From Paenibacillus oralis (lineage in GTDB: Bacteria; Bacillota; Bacilli; Paenibacillales; Paenibacillaceae): a stretch of 64,000 bases of DNA. Within the stretch, counting starts at the first letter, position 1. Each line of letters begins with the position of its first letter. The stretch spans positions 2,304,527 through 2,368,526 of the forward strand of contig NZ_RRCN01000001.1 in the NCBI RefSeq assembly GCF_003863965.1. The letters are read 5' to 3'. The translations under genes were made by a program, and so were the position numbers. The notes under the pieces are model-generated. The model made no database searches, was not told where the DNA came from, and saw only the letters and a program-made list of their open reading frames with translations. Shown piece by piece: positions 1-11,693 of the stretch.

Positions 1-135
1 ACCCGACAACACATAGGAGATCTCTACGCTATCGTGCCAATGCGCCGAAATGTTTGCAGGTTCATTCGAAGAATGGACGATGATTTTTAACGGAAATGAT
101 GCATCTGTCTGCACCAGTTCGTATTTATATTCCAT
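1..135 (-). CDS. AraC-family transcriptional regulator, N-terminal part (cut by window edge)
   Basis: Only the first 45 codons are in the window; the gene runs off the left edge. The start is the ATG at 135 behind a GGGGGGA ribosome site. The visible part ends in HWHDSVEISYVLSG, which matches the cupin-like sensor domain of AraC regulators, where HWH and the following acidic residue begin the beta barrel. The DNA-binding domain would lie outside. It is transcribed away from the LplABC-like transporter genes. Its leader has a cre, a RAT and a terminator, so it is probably controlled by carbon source. The regulator family is a fair inference from a short piece. Confidence 0.6.
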   Translation of the reverse strand, partial: MEYKYELVQTDASFPLKIIVHSSNEPANISAHWHDSVEISYVLSG

Positions 136-172
136 AAGTTCCCCCCTAGTTCGTCGATGGGCCGGACACAAA

Positions 173-225
173 AAAACCTAAGAAAAATAATATGTCGATG
201 CCAACATATCATTTTCTTAGGTTTT
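173..225 (-). terminator. Intrinsic terminator in the leader of the AraC-type gene
   Basis: Read on the minus strand, AAAACCTAAGAAAA and a following ATATGT pair with ACATAT and TTTTCTTAGGTTTT across a short loop, one bulge aside, and the stem is followed by seven T. It lies between the promoter at 265-293 and the start codon at 135, so it would stop transcription unless relieved by the overlapping RAT. Confidence 0.7.
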
Positions 226-247
226 GCCTGTCGGTCAGTAACAACCC
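216..247 (-). promoter_or_regulatory. RAT antiterminator site (BglG/LicT type) in the AraC-gene leader
   Basis: Minus-strand sequence GGGTTGTTACTG, six bases, CAGGCAAAACCTAA matches the ribonucleic antiterminator bound by LicT/SacT proteins, and its 3' part is the 5' arm of the terminator at 173-225. LicT binding would therefore exclude the terminator. A close relative is present at 5761-5797 in front of bglP, and licT is at 10807-11634. Confidence 0.75.
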
Positions 248-264
248 TAAGTAAGATTAAATCG

Positions 265-301
265 AGTATAAAACAATTGGAATATCATGTCAACGCTTTC
301 A
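265..301 (-). promoter_or_regulatory. Sigma-A promoter with overlapping cre, for the AraC-type gene
   Basis: On the minus strand TTGACA (293-288), a 17-bp spacer and TATACT (270-265) form a near-consensus vegetative promoter. TGAAAGCGTTGACA (301-288) fits the CcpA cre consensus at 13 of 14 positions and covers the -35 box, which suggests catabolite repression. The bglP promoter at 5698-5734 has the same cre/-35 overlap. Confidence 0.7.
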
Positions 302-390
302 CAAAGGACGGAACGGGCGGGGCCGAAGATATTTCTATTCACTCCTCCGTTCCTTCAAAGTTATAATAAAACAGAAAGGAGCATGAGATT

Positions 391-537
391 GTGTATAAAA
401 AGAAGGCGCCTTTTCTGAAAGATAAAAATACTTGGAATTTACTTCAACTTCATAAAATATACTTTGCCACTTATGAATCCGCTTCGGCCCACTCAACCCA
501 ATTTGATCTCCAAGAAATCAATTATCCGGATGAATAA
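391..537 (+). CDS. Small hypothetical protein (48 aa)
   Basis: A GTG start at 391 lies nine bases after an AAAGGAG ribosome site, and the frame runs 48 codons to TAA at 535-537. An intrinsic terminator begins 11 bases after the stop, which supports a real short transcription unit. The product starts MYKKKAPFLKDKNTW, is polar, has no membrane segment and no motif I recognise. It could be a small accessory protein of the neighbouring AraC regulator or sugar transporter, but that is only proximity. Its codons are AT-richer than those of the transporter genes downstream. Confidence 0.4.
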   Translation: MYKKKAPFLKDKNTWNLLQLHKIYFATYESASAHSTQFDLQEINYPDE

Positions 538-548
538 ACAACATCCTT

Positions 549-590
549 GAACCGCTGTTAACCGCAAAAAGGCGGTGCAGCGGTTTTTTG
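549..590 (+). terminator. Intrinsic terminator after the small ORF
   Basis: AACCGCTG pairs with CAGCGGTT and an inner ACCGC pairs with GCGGT around an AAAAA loop; six T follow. It separates the small ORF from the transporter operon. Confidence 0.85.
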
Positions 591-645
591 TTCGCCCCAA
601 GCTGCATTTTTTGAAGATATACAAAATTTGAACAACACCCTCATA

Positions 646-660
646 GTTAAGCGCTTTCAA
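646..660 (-). promoter_or_regulatory. cre-like element before the LplABC-like operon
   Basis: Reverse complement TGAAAGCGCTTAAC agrees with the cre consensus at 12 of 14 positions and contains the AAGCGCTT core. It lies about 160 bp before the lipoprotein gene, a usual place for CcpA control of sugar transporters. Confidence 0.4.
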
Positions 661-816
661 AAATTGAATACCGCTCCAAAACTGCCCGTTTACGCCGGCC
701 TAAGCCTCCCTTTAAAGTCAATAGTGCCTGGTTCGGCCAGGCAAAGCGCGGCGGCGGTCCGCAGAAACGGGCGCCAGCATGAACGGTGTCCAAATCTAAC
801 ATTTGGAGGTATGGAA

Positions 817-2436
817 ATGCGCAAAAAGGTAACCGTTTTCACATCGCTCGTCTTGATCACAGCCATACTGCTGGCAGGGTGCGGTTCAGGGGGGAACAGC
901 GGGGAAACCGCGAATGCGCCGGGGGCCGGAGAACCGTCGGGAGAAAAGGTAAAGCTGACGGCGATTATGACGAAGCATCCGCTGACCAAGCCGCTGGCGG
1001 AAATGGAGTGGCTGCAGCAGGCGGAGGAGGCCGCCGGCGTGGACATCGAGTGGCAGGAGATCACCTCCGATTGGGGGCAGAAAAAAGGCACGATGCTGGC
1101 GAGCGGGGATATCCCGGATTTGTTTATCGGGCCTAACGTCATCACGGATGCGGACTTCGCCCAGTTCCAGGGATTGTTCCAGGACCTGTCGGCGATGCTC
1201 GATCAAGCCCCGAACGTACAGGCTATGTTCACCGACAAACCGGAGACGAAGCTGATCGCCACTCAGCCGGACGGCAAAATTTACGGCCTCCCGAAATATC
1301 AGCGGTTCTGGCCGGCGGCCTCGGCCCGGCAGTACATTAACAAGCAATGGCTGGATGAGCTTGGCCTTGACATGCCGACGACCTGGGATGAGCTGTACGA
1401 CGTGCTTATGGCGTTTAAGGAGAAGGACGCTAACGGCAACGGCGACCCGAACGATGAAATCCCGATGGACTGGCCGGGCGGCATCGGCGGCTATTTTAAC
1501 CCGGCGGTACTGATGGGCAGTATGGGCGTCACCTTATCGGACGGGAACGCGGAAGGCTATTTCGTCGAAGACGGCCAAGTGAAGAACTTCCTGATCGACG
1601 AGCGCTACAAAACGATGGTCGCTTTTCTCGGCAAGCTGTACAAGGCCGGACTGATCAATAAGGAAGTGTTTACCCACGACTATACGAAATTTCAATCGAC
1701 CGCCCGCGGGGAAGGCGATACGGCAAAGGTTGGCTTCACCTGGGGCTGGGTAGCGTCGGACCGGTTCGGGGAGCAACTCGCTCCGCAATATGCGTCCATG
1801 CCGCCGCTGAAGGTATCCGCCGATTATACGGGCAAACTGGCCTGGACCTATGACTACTACAACTTGAACTATGGCGTGAACCATATCGTCATGTCGGCGA
1901 AGAGCAAAAACAAGGAAGCGGCCATGCGCTTCATTAACGAGCTGTACGACCCGAAGGTGGGCATGCAGGTGCTGTTTGGCTCGCTCGGCCCGAACATAAA
2001 GGACAACGGGGACGGTACCTACAGTGTTCTGCCGCCGGCGGACCCGAAGATGGACCCGGGCACGTGGAAATGGACGTCGACGATGGCGGACCACGGTGCT
2101 TTTTATATCTCCGACGACCTTCAGCTCACGCTGGGCAAAGACATGCAGGAAGTAATCGGACAATCCAAACCTTTAGAGGAAGCGCTGCAGGCGGACCTGG
2201 CGAACGATATTTTTCCGGCGATGTTTATTAAGTACTCCACCATGGACAACAACACGCTTAGCCTGAACAACACGAACATTATGAACCTGGCCAATTCCAG
2301 CTTTGCCAAGTGGGTCACCAAGGGCGGCGTCGAGGCGGAATGGGACGCTTACGTCAAGGAGGCCGAAAAGGCCGGGATCACGAAAAACCTGGAAATCATG
2401 CAAAAATACTACGACGAATACAAAAGCAAGCAGTAG
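817..2436 (+). CDS. Extracellular solute-binding lipoprotein, LplA-like (family 1 sugar-binding)
   Basis: This 539-aa lipoprotein captures a carbohydrate outside the cell for the two permeases that follow. The start ATG at 817 is six bases after GGAGGT; an ATG at 811 touches the ribosome site and the frame is open further upstream, so 817 is preferred. The signal peptide ends in a lipobox LLAGC with Cys22. An EF-hand-like loop, DANGNGDPNDEIP, lies around residue 205, as in many large Bacillota sugar-binding lipoproteins. Length and spacing fit the LplA/YtcQ group, whose ligands are often oligosaccharides from plant polymers. The ligand cannot be read from sequence. No ATPase gene is nearby, so a shared MsmX-type ATPase is expected. 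Confidence 0.88.
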   Translation: MRKKVTVFTSLVLITAILLAGCGSGGNSGETANAPGAGEPSGEKVKLTAIMTKHPLTKPLAEMEWLQQAEEAAGVDIEWQEITSDWGQKKGTMLASGDIPDLFIGPNVITDADFAQFQGLFQDLSAMLDQAPNVQAMFTDKPETKLIATQPDGKIYGLPKYQRFWPAASARQYINKQWLDELGLDMPTTWDELYDVLMAFKEKDANGNGDPNDEIPMDWPGGIGGYFNPAVLMGSMGVTLSDGNAEGYFVEDGQVKNFLIDERYKTMVAFLGKLYKAGLINKEVFTHDYTKFQSTARGEGDTAKVGFTWGWVASDRFGEQLAPQYASMPPLKVSADYTGKLAWTYDYYNLNYGVNHIVMSAKSKNKEAAMRFINELYDPKVGMQVLFGSLGPNIKDNGDGTYSVLPPADPKMDPGTWKWTSTMADHGAFYISDDLQLTLGKDMQEVIGQSKPLEEALQADLANDIFPAMFIKYSTMDNNTLSLNNTNIMNLANSSFAKWVTKGGVEAEWDAYVKEAEKAGITKNLEIMQKYYDEYKSKQ

Positions 2437-2450
2437 GGGGCGGGAGACAT

Positions 2451-3362
2451 ATGCAGGCTCGCAAAGGGCTTCAGGACATCGTACGCGACTATCAATTGTG
2501 GATCATGATCCTGCCGGCGATTATCGTGATACTTATTTTTAACTATATTCCGATGTACGGGATTCAGCTCGCCTTCCGCGACTACGACTTCAGCAAAGGG
2601 CTGACCGGGGGAACGTGGCGGGGGCTGGCGTATTTTCAGCAGTTTATCGACAGCTACCTGTTCACCGGCCTCATGCGGAACACGTTTTTGATCAGCCTGG
2701 CGAGCATTGTGCTCGGCTTTCCGGCGCCGATCGTGCTGGCGTTAATTCTTAATCAAATCCGGCGCAAAAAAATGAAGCAGCTGATGCAAACGACGGTGTA
2801 TTTGCCGCATTTTATCTCGGTCATCGTGCTGGTCGGCATGCTGAATGTGCTGCTGTCCCCGGAAACCGGGGTCGTCGGCCATTTGCTGAACTCGCTGGGG
2901 CTCGGACATATCAATCTGCTGGCTTCCACCTCCACCTTTATTCCGGTGTATGTGCTTTCGGATATTTGGCAGCATTGCGGCTGGAACAGCATTATTTATT
3001 TGGCCGCCTTGTCGACGGTCGATCCCCAGCTCTACGACGCCGCCAAAATCGACGGCGCCAGCCGCTGGCAGACGATCCGGTATGTCGATTTCCCGGCGCT
3101 TGTGCCGACGATTATCATTTTGTTCATTCTCAGCATGGGGAACATCCTCAGCACGGGCTTCGAGAAAATTTTCCTGATGCAAAATGCGCTTAATCTTCCG
3201 GTCTCCGAAGTCATTGCCACCTATGTGTACAAAATCGGGATCGTCTCGAACCAGTTCAGCTTAGCCTCGGCGATCGGTTTGTTTAATACGCTCATTAACT
3301 TCGTGTTCCTGTACGCCATGAACGCCATCTCGAAAAAAGCGTCGCAAACGAGTCTGTTCTAA
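2451..3362 (+). CDS. Carbohydrate ABC transporter permease, LplB-like
   Basis: This 303-aa inner-membrane permease is the first of two transmembrane subunits of the sugar importer. The chosen ATG at 2451 follows GGGCGGGAGAC; the frame is open further upstream but would run into the previous gene. It starts with a short polar stretch and a first membrane helix, has about six helices, and carries the EAA-type loop around residue 200 (AAKIDGASRWQTIRYVDFPAL), which contacts the ATPase. It begins 14 bp after the lipoprotein gene and 27 bp before the next permease, so the three form one operon. Confidence 0.9.
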   Translation: MQARKGLQDIVRDYQLWIMILPAIIVILIFNYIPMYGIQLAFRDYDFSKGLTGGTWRGLAYFQQFIDSYLFTGLMRNTFLISLASIVLGFPAPIVLALILNQIRRKKMKQLMQTTVYLPHFISVIVLVGMLNVLLSPETGVVGHLLNSLGLGHINLLASTSTFIPVYVLSDIWQHCGWNSIIYLAALSTVDPQLYDAAKIDGASRWQTIRYVDFPALVPTIIILFILSMGNILSTGFEKIFLMQNALNLPVSEVIATYVYKIGIVSNQFSLASAIGLFNTLINFVFLYAMNAISKKASQTSLF

Positions 3363-3389
3363 AAGCTTACGAAAGGAGGAGGAAAGGAC

Positions 3390-4331
3390 ATGGGGCAAAC
3401 TGGAACGGGGACCAGGGAGAAGGAACTCGCGTTCAAAGCGGGCGGCGTGCGGCTGGACGGCAAGGAGCTGGCGTTTAAAGCGGCTCTAGCGTTGGTGTGT
3501 ACGGTCATTTTTCTGCTGATCGTTTATCCGCTGTATTTTATCGTGATCGCTTCGTTCAGCGATTCCACGCTTGTTTCGACGGGCAAGGTGCTGTTTTATC
3601 CCAAAAACGTCAGCTTGTTCGGGTACCAGGAGATTTTCAAGGACGCGCGGATCTGGACCGGTTACCGCAACACGGTGTTCTACACCTTGTTCGGCACCCT
3701 GGTCAACCTGCTGTTTACGCTGCCGGCCGCTTACGTGCTGTCCCGGCGGGAATTTCGGGCGAGACGGGTGATCATGTTCCTGTTTGTGGTGACGATGTTT
3801 TTTAACGGGGGACTGATCCCGACTTACCTGCTGATGAAAGACCTGCATCTGACCAACACGATCTGGGTGTTTATCCTGCCGTTTTGCGTCAACGTGTTTT
3901 ATTTGATCATCGCCCGCACTTTCTTTGAAACGTCGCTGCCGCAGGAGCTGCATGAGGCCGCGGTGATGGACGGCTGCTCGCATTTCACCTTTTTCGTGAA
4001 GGTGGCGCTGCCGCTGTCGAAGGCGCTGGTCTCCGTGATCGGCCTGTACTATCTGGTCGGGCACTGGAACGATTTTTTTACCGCGCTGATCTACATTCGT
4101 GACAACGACCTGCAGCCGCTGCAGATCGTGCTGCGCGACATCCTGCTGTCCAACCAGGTGTTTGCAAACGGCGCGGGCACCGGCGGCGATGCCGGCGGGT
4201 ACGCGCAGCGGTATGCCGACCAGATCAAATACGGCGTCATCATCGTGTCCACTCTGCCGATCCTGGTGATCTATCCGTTTATCCAGAAATACTTCGAGAA
4301 AGGCGTGATGATCGGGTCGATTAAGGGGTGA
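3390..4331 (+). CDS. Carbohydrate ABC transporter permease, LplC/YtcP-like
   Basis: This is the second permease (313 aa) of the same importer. The ATG at 3390 follows AAAGGAGGAGG. The N-terminus has an extra polar 30 residues before the first helix; about six helices follow, with the EAA loop as LHEAAVMDGCSHFTFFVKVALP near residue 190 and the usual C-terminal QKYFEKGVMIGSIKG of the LplC/MalG group. It is the last gene of the operon and converges on lrgB with only 6 bp between stops; I see no clear terminator there. Confidence 0.9.
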   Translation: MGQTGTGTREKELAFKAGGVRLDGKELAFKAALALVCTVIFLLIVYPLYFIVIASFSDSTLVSTGKVLFYPKNVSLFGYQEIFKDARIWTGYRNTVFYTLFGTLVNLLFTLPAAYVLSRREFRARRVIMFLFVVTMFFNGGLIPTYLLMKDLHLTNTIWVFILPFCVNVFYLIIARTFFETSLPQELHEAAVMDGCSHFTFFVKVALPLSKALVSVIGLYYLVGHWNDFFTALIYIRDNDLQPLQIVLRDILLSNQVFANGAGTGGDAGGYAQRYADQIKYGVIIVSTLPILVIYPFIQKYFEKGVMIGSIKG

Positions 4332-4337
4332 CCCCGT

Positions 4338-5027
4338 TCACAACATCAGCCACACGACCACCGGCGCCAGCACGGAGCCGCACACGGCGCTAAGGGTCAG
4401 GGCTACCGTGCTGGTGGACACGACGACCGGGCCGAATTCCGCGGCTTTGCTCGTTCCGAGCGCATGGGAAGCGGCGCCGAAGCCGATCCCCCGCCCGATG
4501 TCGCTGGTGATTCCGCAGCATTGGAAGATGATGGGCCCCAGCACAACGCCGGTAATTCCGGCAATCATCACAAAAGCGGAGGTAATCGGCGCATTGCCCC
4601 CCAAGCTCGCGGAGATTTCCATCGCTACTGGTGTTGTAATCGATTTGGGCAGGAGGGAGATCAGCAGTTCCCGGGGATACCCCAGCCATAAAGCAAACCA
4701 GATTCCGCTGATCATCCCGGCGGCAATGCCAACGATCGCGCCGGCGAGTACTGCTTTCCATTCTTTAAGCAGCGCGTCAAGCTGCTTGTACATCGGATAG
4801 GCGAGCGCCACTACGGCGGGGCCGAGGCAGTATTGCAGCCACTGTCCGCCTCTCATGAACGTTTCGTAGGAGGTTCGCGTCCCCATCAATAAGGCGATCA
4901 CAAGCGCCGAGCAGGTCAAAGTCGGGACGAGGATGGCCCATTTCAGCCGGCGATACAGAGCGCTCATCAGCAGGAACAACAGGACAATTCCCAAGGCTAC
5001 GCTTGCTTCGAGAAGGATTTCGCGCAT
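4338..5027 (-). CDS. lrgB: LrgB/CidB-family membrane protein
   Basis: This 229-aa protein has about seven hydrophobic segments and the LrgB signatures: KSITTPVAMEIS near the middle and GIGFGAASHALGTSKA towards the C-terminus. LrgB works with LrgA as a holin-like or metabolite-export pair; family members have been tied to control of murein hydrolases and to glycolate, lactate or pyruvate movement. The start is the ATG at 5027 behind AGGAGGCGGCTTC. It overlaps lrgA by 31 bp, so translation is probably coupled. A longer frame upstream of the ATG lies inside lrgA and is not used. Confidence 0.9.
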   Translation of the reverse strand: MREILLEASVALGIVLLFLLMSALYRRLKWAILVPTLTCSALVIALLMGTRTSYETFMRGGQWLQYCLGPAVVALAYPMYKQLDALLKEWKAVLAGAIVGIAAGMISGIWFALWLGYPRELLISLLPKSITTPVAMEISASLGGNAPITSAFVMIAGITGVVLGPIIFQCCGITSDIGRGIGFGAASHALGTSKAAEFGPVVVSTSTVALTLSAVCGSVLAPVVVWLML

Positions 5028-5401
5028 GAAGCCGCCTCCTTGTTTTTTGCTGTGATCCTGCCCGCCACCTGCGCAACCGCTCCGGCCAGGATCATGGTCA
5101 GCAGCGTGCTGAGCACGACAATCGCAATCAGCCATTGTCCGCCTCCAGTGAACACGTGAAAATAATCCATGACACCAACCGTCGCCGGCACCAGGAATAA
5201 GGGAATGTATTTTTGCATAAAAGTGGCTCCATGTTCCAGCCATCCGGCGGGAACGATCCGCAGCTTCAGTGCCAGAAACAGCAGCACAAGTCCGAAGATG
5301 CTTCCGGGAATTGGAGCCTTGCTGAGCATCTGAATCAGCACTCCCGCACCGTAAAATGCAGTGAGTACGGCAATTTGCAAGAAGAAGTGAATGATTTTCA
5401 T
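4997..5401 (-). CDS. lrgA: LrgA/CidA-family holin-like protein
   Basis: A 134-aa membrane protein with four helices and the CidA/LrgA motif PIPGSIFGLVLLF near residue 30. It is the first gene of a two-gene leftward operon with lrgB. The C-terminal tail after the last helix is polar and lysine-rich. The symbol lrgA rather than cidA is by convention; sequence alone does not separate them, and no LytSR-type two-component genes are adjacent. Confidence 0.88.
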   Translation of the reverse strand: MKIIHFFLQIAVLTAFYGAGVLIQMLSKAPIPGSIFGLVLLFLALKLRIVPAGWLEHGATFMQKYIPLFLVPATVGVMDYFHVFTGGGQWLIAIVVLSTLLTMILAGAVAQVAGRITAKNKEAASCAKSFSKQA

Positions 5402-5457
5402 AGTGTTGTGAAGAGGTAAACTCTCTCTCGTTGCGCCTCCTTGAAGTCTAAAAATGC

Positions 5458-5625
5458 GTTCAAAAAGTCAGGTTTTCAGCACCGAGAAGGTTGAATGAAG
5501 CTAGGGACTGAGGAGCGGAGCGTACGTTTTGGGTACGTGAGCACCGGAAGGCCCGGCTGAATTCAAGATTCGATGTCGAATCCACTTCATGACCTGCTTC
5601 GTGATCAAAAGATGACTTTTTGAAC
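5458..5625. repeat. 168-bp MITE-like element with perfect 13-bp terminal inverted repeats
   Basis: The element begins GTTCAAAAAGTCA and ends with the exact inverse TGACTTTTTGAAC. Inside are further palindromes: CGTAC...GTACG at about 5521-5538 and GATTCGATGTCGAATC at 5568-5583. It has no coding capacity. A 35-bp solo end is found on the other side of bglP at 7808-7842. It fills much of the 500-bp gap between lrgA and bglP. Non-autonomous transposon or intergenic palindromic repeat are both possible. Confidence 0.75.
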
Positions 5626-5697
5626 AACCCCTAAAATGTAAGGCTATCTTATCCCAATCTATGACGCTCTTACAAGAGGCGAAAAAAGGAACAAAAA

Positions 5698-5734
5698 AGA
5701 AAGCGTTGACATGAAAATGATTCTATGCTAACTT
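5698..5734 (+). promoter_or_regulatory. bglP promoter with overlapping cre
   Basis: TTGACA (5706-5711), 17 bp, TAACTT (5729-5734). AGAAAGCGTTGACA (5698-5711) matches cre at 12 of 14 positions and overlaps the -35 box, so CcpA binding should block the polymerase when better sugars are present. Confidence 0.7.
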
Positions 5735-5760
5735 GATGGTGCAACAACTTAACCGAATAC

Positions 5761-5797
5761 GGGATTGTTACTGGTGATGCAGGCAAGACCTAAATTG
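5761..5797 (+). promoter_or_regulatory. RAT antiterminator site upstream of bglP
   Basis: GGGATTGTTACTG, a short variable part, then GCAGGCAAGACCTAAA is a textbook LicT/SacT ribonucleic antiterminator. Its 3' half overlaps the 5' arm of the terminator that follows. The likely binder is LicT, encoded at the end of this operon. Confidence 0.9.
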
Positions 5798-5855
5798 TAG
5801 AGCTTGGGATACGTACGTCTATTCCGGGGACTCTTACGATTTAGGTCTTTTTGTG
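5785..5855 (+). terminator. Conditional leader terminator of the bglP operon
   Basis: AGACCTAAAT (5786-5795) pairs with ATTTAGGTCT (5839-5848) and is followed by a T run. It competes with the RAT, so transcription into bglP needs active LicT. Confidence 0.88.
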
Positions 5856-5906
5856 TTTTCCGGGGGACTCCCCAAAGACAACAATGAATGTTAAGGGGGA
5901 TGAACG

Positions 5907-7799
5907 ATGGGCAAGTTTACAGAGCTCTCCAACCGCATCGTGGAGCATGTGGGCGGGGAGAAGAACGTTACCGAGCTGTATCATTGCATGACGCGGCTGC
6001 GGTTCAAGCTGAAGGATTTCGGCAAGGCGGACAAGCAGCAGCTGGAGCGATTGGATGGAGTTATTACGGTGGTTCAAGGCAACGGACAGCTTCAGGTCGT
6101 CATTGGGAATGATGTGAATGCCGTTTACAAAGAAATTATCGCGAACCATGATATCAAGCCGGCGGGAGAAGCCAAAGAGGATGCCAAAAGCGAAAAAACA
6201 GGCAACCTCATCACCCGCTTCTTCAACACGATGTCCGGCATCATGACACCGATCGTGCCCGCCTTGGCCGGCGCGGGAATGCTGAAAGCGGTGCTTGTCA
6301 TTCTCAGCACGACCTTGGGGATCTTGGCGCAGGACAGCAGCACTTACAAAATTTTGGCCGCCGCCGGCAACAGCGTGTTTTATTTCCTGCCTTTGCTGCT
6401 GGCGATTTCCACGGCCCGCTATTTCGGCGCAAACATGTTTGTGTCCCTGACGATTATGGGCGCTTTGCTGGAGCCGAATTTTACCGGACTGATGGAGAAC
6501 ATCGGGGACGTCACCCGTTTCCTCAACATTCCGGTCGTGCTGATGTCCTACACCGGCACGCTGATTCCGGCCATGCTGACGATCTGGGTTTATTCCCATA
6601 TGGAACGGTATCTGAAAAAAATCATCCCGGCCAACATCCAGATGTTCGCCGTCCCGCTGGTGTCGCTGCTGATCATGGTGCCGCTGGCCGCCGCGGCGAT
6701 CGGTCCGGTCGGCGTCTATCTGGGGAACGGCATCGCTTCCGGCATTAACTATTTGAGCAGCTCCAGCGGACTGGTCATGGGCGCCCTGATCGGAGGCGGC
6801 TGGACGCTGCTCGTGATGTTCGGCCTTCATTGGGGAATCGTCCCGGCTATGCTGAACAATCTCAGCCTTCACGGCTTCGATACGATCAAGCCGCCGTCCG
6901 CGGCAGCCACCTTCGCTTCTTCCGGCGCGGCGTTGGGGGTATTCCTCAAGGCCAAGGACAAGAAGCTGAAGGCGTACGCCTTGTCGGCGCTGGCGCCGTC
7001 CATTCTGGCCGGAGTAACCGAGCCGATCGTTTACGGCATCTCCGTCAAGCTGAAGCGGCCCTTGATCGCACAAATCATTGGCGGTGTCATCGGCGGAGCC
7101 TTCATCGGCGCGTTCCACAGTACCGTGCTGGCTTATGTTTTCCCGGCGGTGACCACGCTGCCCGCCTTTGCGACGGATACGTTCGTGTATTTCCTGATCG
7201 GCATTACGGCTTCTTTTGTCATCACGGCGGTGCTGACTTACATTTTGGGCTTTGAAGAGCAGATTGATGAAGACAAGTCCAAGAACCCGGTGGCAACTGG
7301 CGAAAATAAAAATAACCCAAGCCCGGCGGTGCCGGCGGCAGGAAGTGATGTTTCCGGCGTATCCGCACCGGTCAGCGGCCAAATCATCCCGCTTCAAGAG
7401 GTGTCCGATCAGGTCTTCTCGTCCGGAGCGATGGGAGACGGGGTAGCCATCCTCCCCGAGGAAGGCAAAATTTACGCCCCGGTATCCGGTACCATCACCT
7501 CAATCGCCAAAAGCAAGCATGCCATCGGCATCACGGCGGCGGATGGCTTTGAACTGCTGATCCATGTGGGATTAAACACCGTGAAATTAAAAGGAGCGCC
7601 ATTCGAGGTGAAAGTCGCTGAAAATCAGCAGGTCCGCGAAGGAGATTTGCTGCTGGAATTCGACCCCGAAGCGATCCGGGAAGCGGGCCTGGAACTGACC
7701 ACGCCGATCATTATCACGAATATGAATACATTCACTACCGTTGAGGTCACCGCCAAGCGGCAGGTGCTGTACCGCGAACCGCTGCTGGAGCTCCGTTAA
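5907..7799 (+). CDS. bglP: Beta-glucoside PTS transporter, EIIBCA
   Basis: This 630-aa three-domain enzyme II imports and phosphorylates beta-glucosides such as salicin, arbutin or cellobiose. IIB comes first, with the phospho-cysteine at about residue 27 in YHCMTRLRF. The membrane IIC domain spans about residues 100-450. After an Asn/Pro/Ala linker comes IIA, with its histidine near residue 552 in LLIHVGLNTVKLKG. The ATG at 5907 follows AAGGGGGATGAACG. It is controlled by cre, RAT and terminator upstream and is followed by two phospho-glycosidases and licT. A repeat end sits 9 bp after the stop. Confidence 0.95.
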   Translation: MGKFTELSNRIVEHVGGEKNVTELYHCMTRLRFKLKDFGKADKQQLERLDGVITVVQGNGQLQVVIGNDVNAVYKEIIANHDIKPAGEAKEDAKSEKTGNLITRFFNTMSGIMTPIVPALAGAGMLKAVLVILSTTLGILAQDSSTYKILAAAGNSVFYFLPLLLAISTARYFGANMFVSLTIMGALLEPNFTGLMENIGDVTRFLNIPVVLMSYTGTLIPAMLTIWVYSHMERYLKKIIPANIQMFAVPLVSLLIMVPLAAAAIGPVGVYLGNGIASGINYLSSSSGLVMGALIGGGWTLLVMFGLHWGIVPAMLNNLSLHGFDTIKPPSAAATFASSGAALGVFLKAKDKKLKAYALSALAPSILAGVTEPIVYGISVKLKRPLIAQIIGGVIGGAFIGAFHSTVLAYVFPAVTTLPAFATDTFVYFLIGITASFVITAVLTYILGFEEQIDEDKSKNPVATGENKNNPSPAVPAAGSDVSGVSAPVSGQIIPLQEVSDQVFSSGAMGDGVAILPEEGKIYAPVSGTITSIAKSKHAIGITAADGFELLIHVGLNTVKLKGAPFEVKVAENQQVREGDLLLEFDPEAIREAGLELTTPIIITNMNTFTTVEVTAKRQVLYREPLLELR

Positions 7800-7807
7800 A
7801 AGGTAGT

Positions 7808-7842
7808 AACCTTCTCGGTGCTGAAAATCTGACTTTTTGAAC
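7808..7842. repeat. Solo terminal end of the 5458-5625 element, inverted
   Basis: These 35 bp match the inverse of 5458-5492 with one mismatch and end in TGACTTTTTGAAC. The rest of the element is missing. The two copies bracket bglP in opposite orientation. Confidence 0.85.
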
Positions 7843-7884
7843 ACTTATCAAGATTTATCAAGAATGCGGCAAATTTACGCTTAG

Positions 7885-9339
<1,455 letters not shown>

Positions 9340-9362
9340 TTGAACCTTACCATTTAAACTGA

Positions 9363-11634
<2,272 letters not shown>

Positions 11635-11653
11635 GATCAGAAAGTCTAAAAGG

Positions 11654-11685
11654 ACCGTCAGGGTGATCTTCCCTGGCGGTTTTTC
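11654..11685 (+). terminator. Terminator of the bgl operon
   Basis: CCGTCAGGG pairs with CCCTGGCGG (one G-T) around a 7-nt loop and is followed by five T, 20 bp after the licT stop. Confidence 0.9.
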
Positions 11686-11693
11686 TAATTTAT

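Noticed and set aside
157-366. 69-codon plus-strand ORF near the left edge
   Set aside because: It runs through the minus-strand terminator, RAT and promoter of the AraC-type gene, has no ribosome site, and its composition is not coding-like.
4338-5243. 301-codon reading frame for LrgB
   Set aside because: The part upstream of ATG 5027 lies inside lrgA in another frame; AGGAGG sits just before 5027.
5841-7397. 518-codon minus-strand ORF opposite bglP
   Set aside because: It is the antisense shadow of a high-G+C gene; the product is Arg/Gln/His-rich without domains, while bglP on the other strand is unmistakable.
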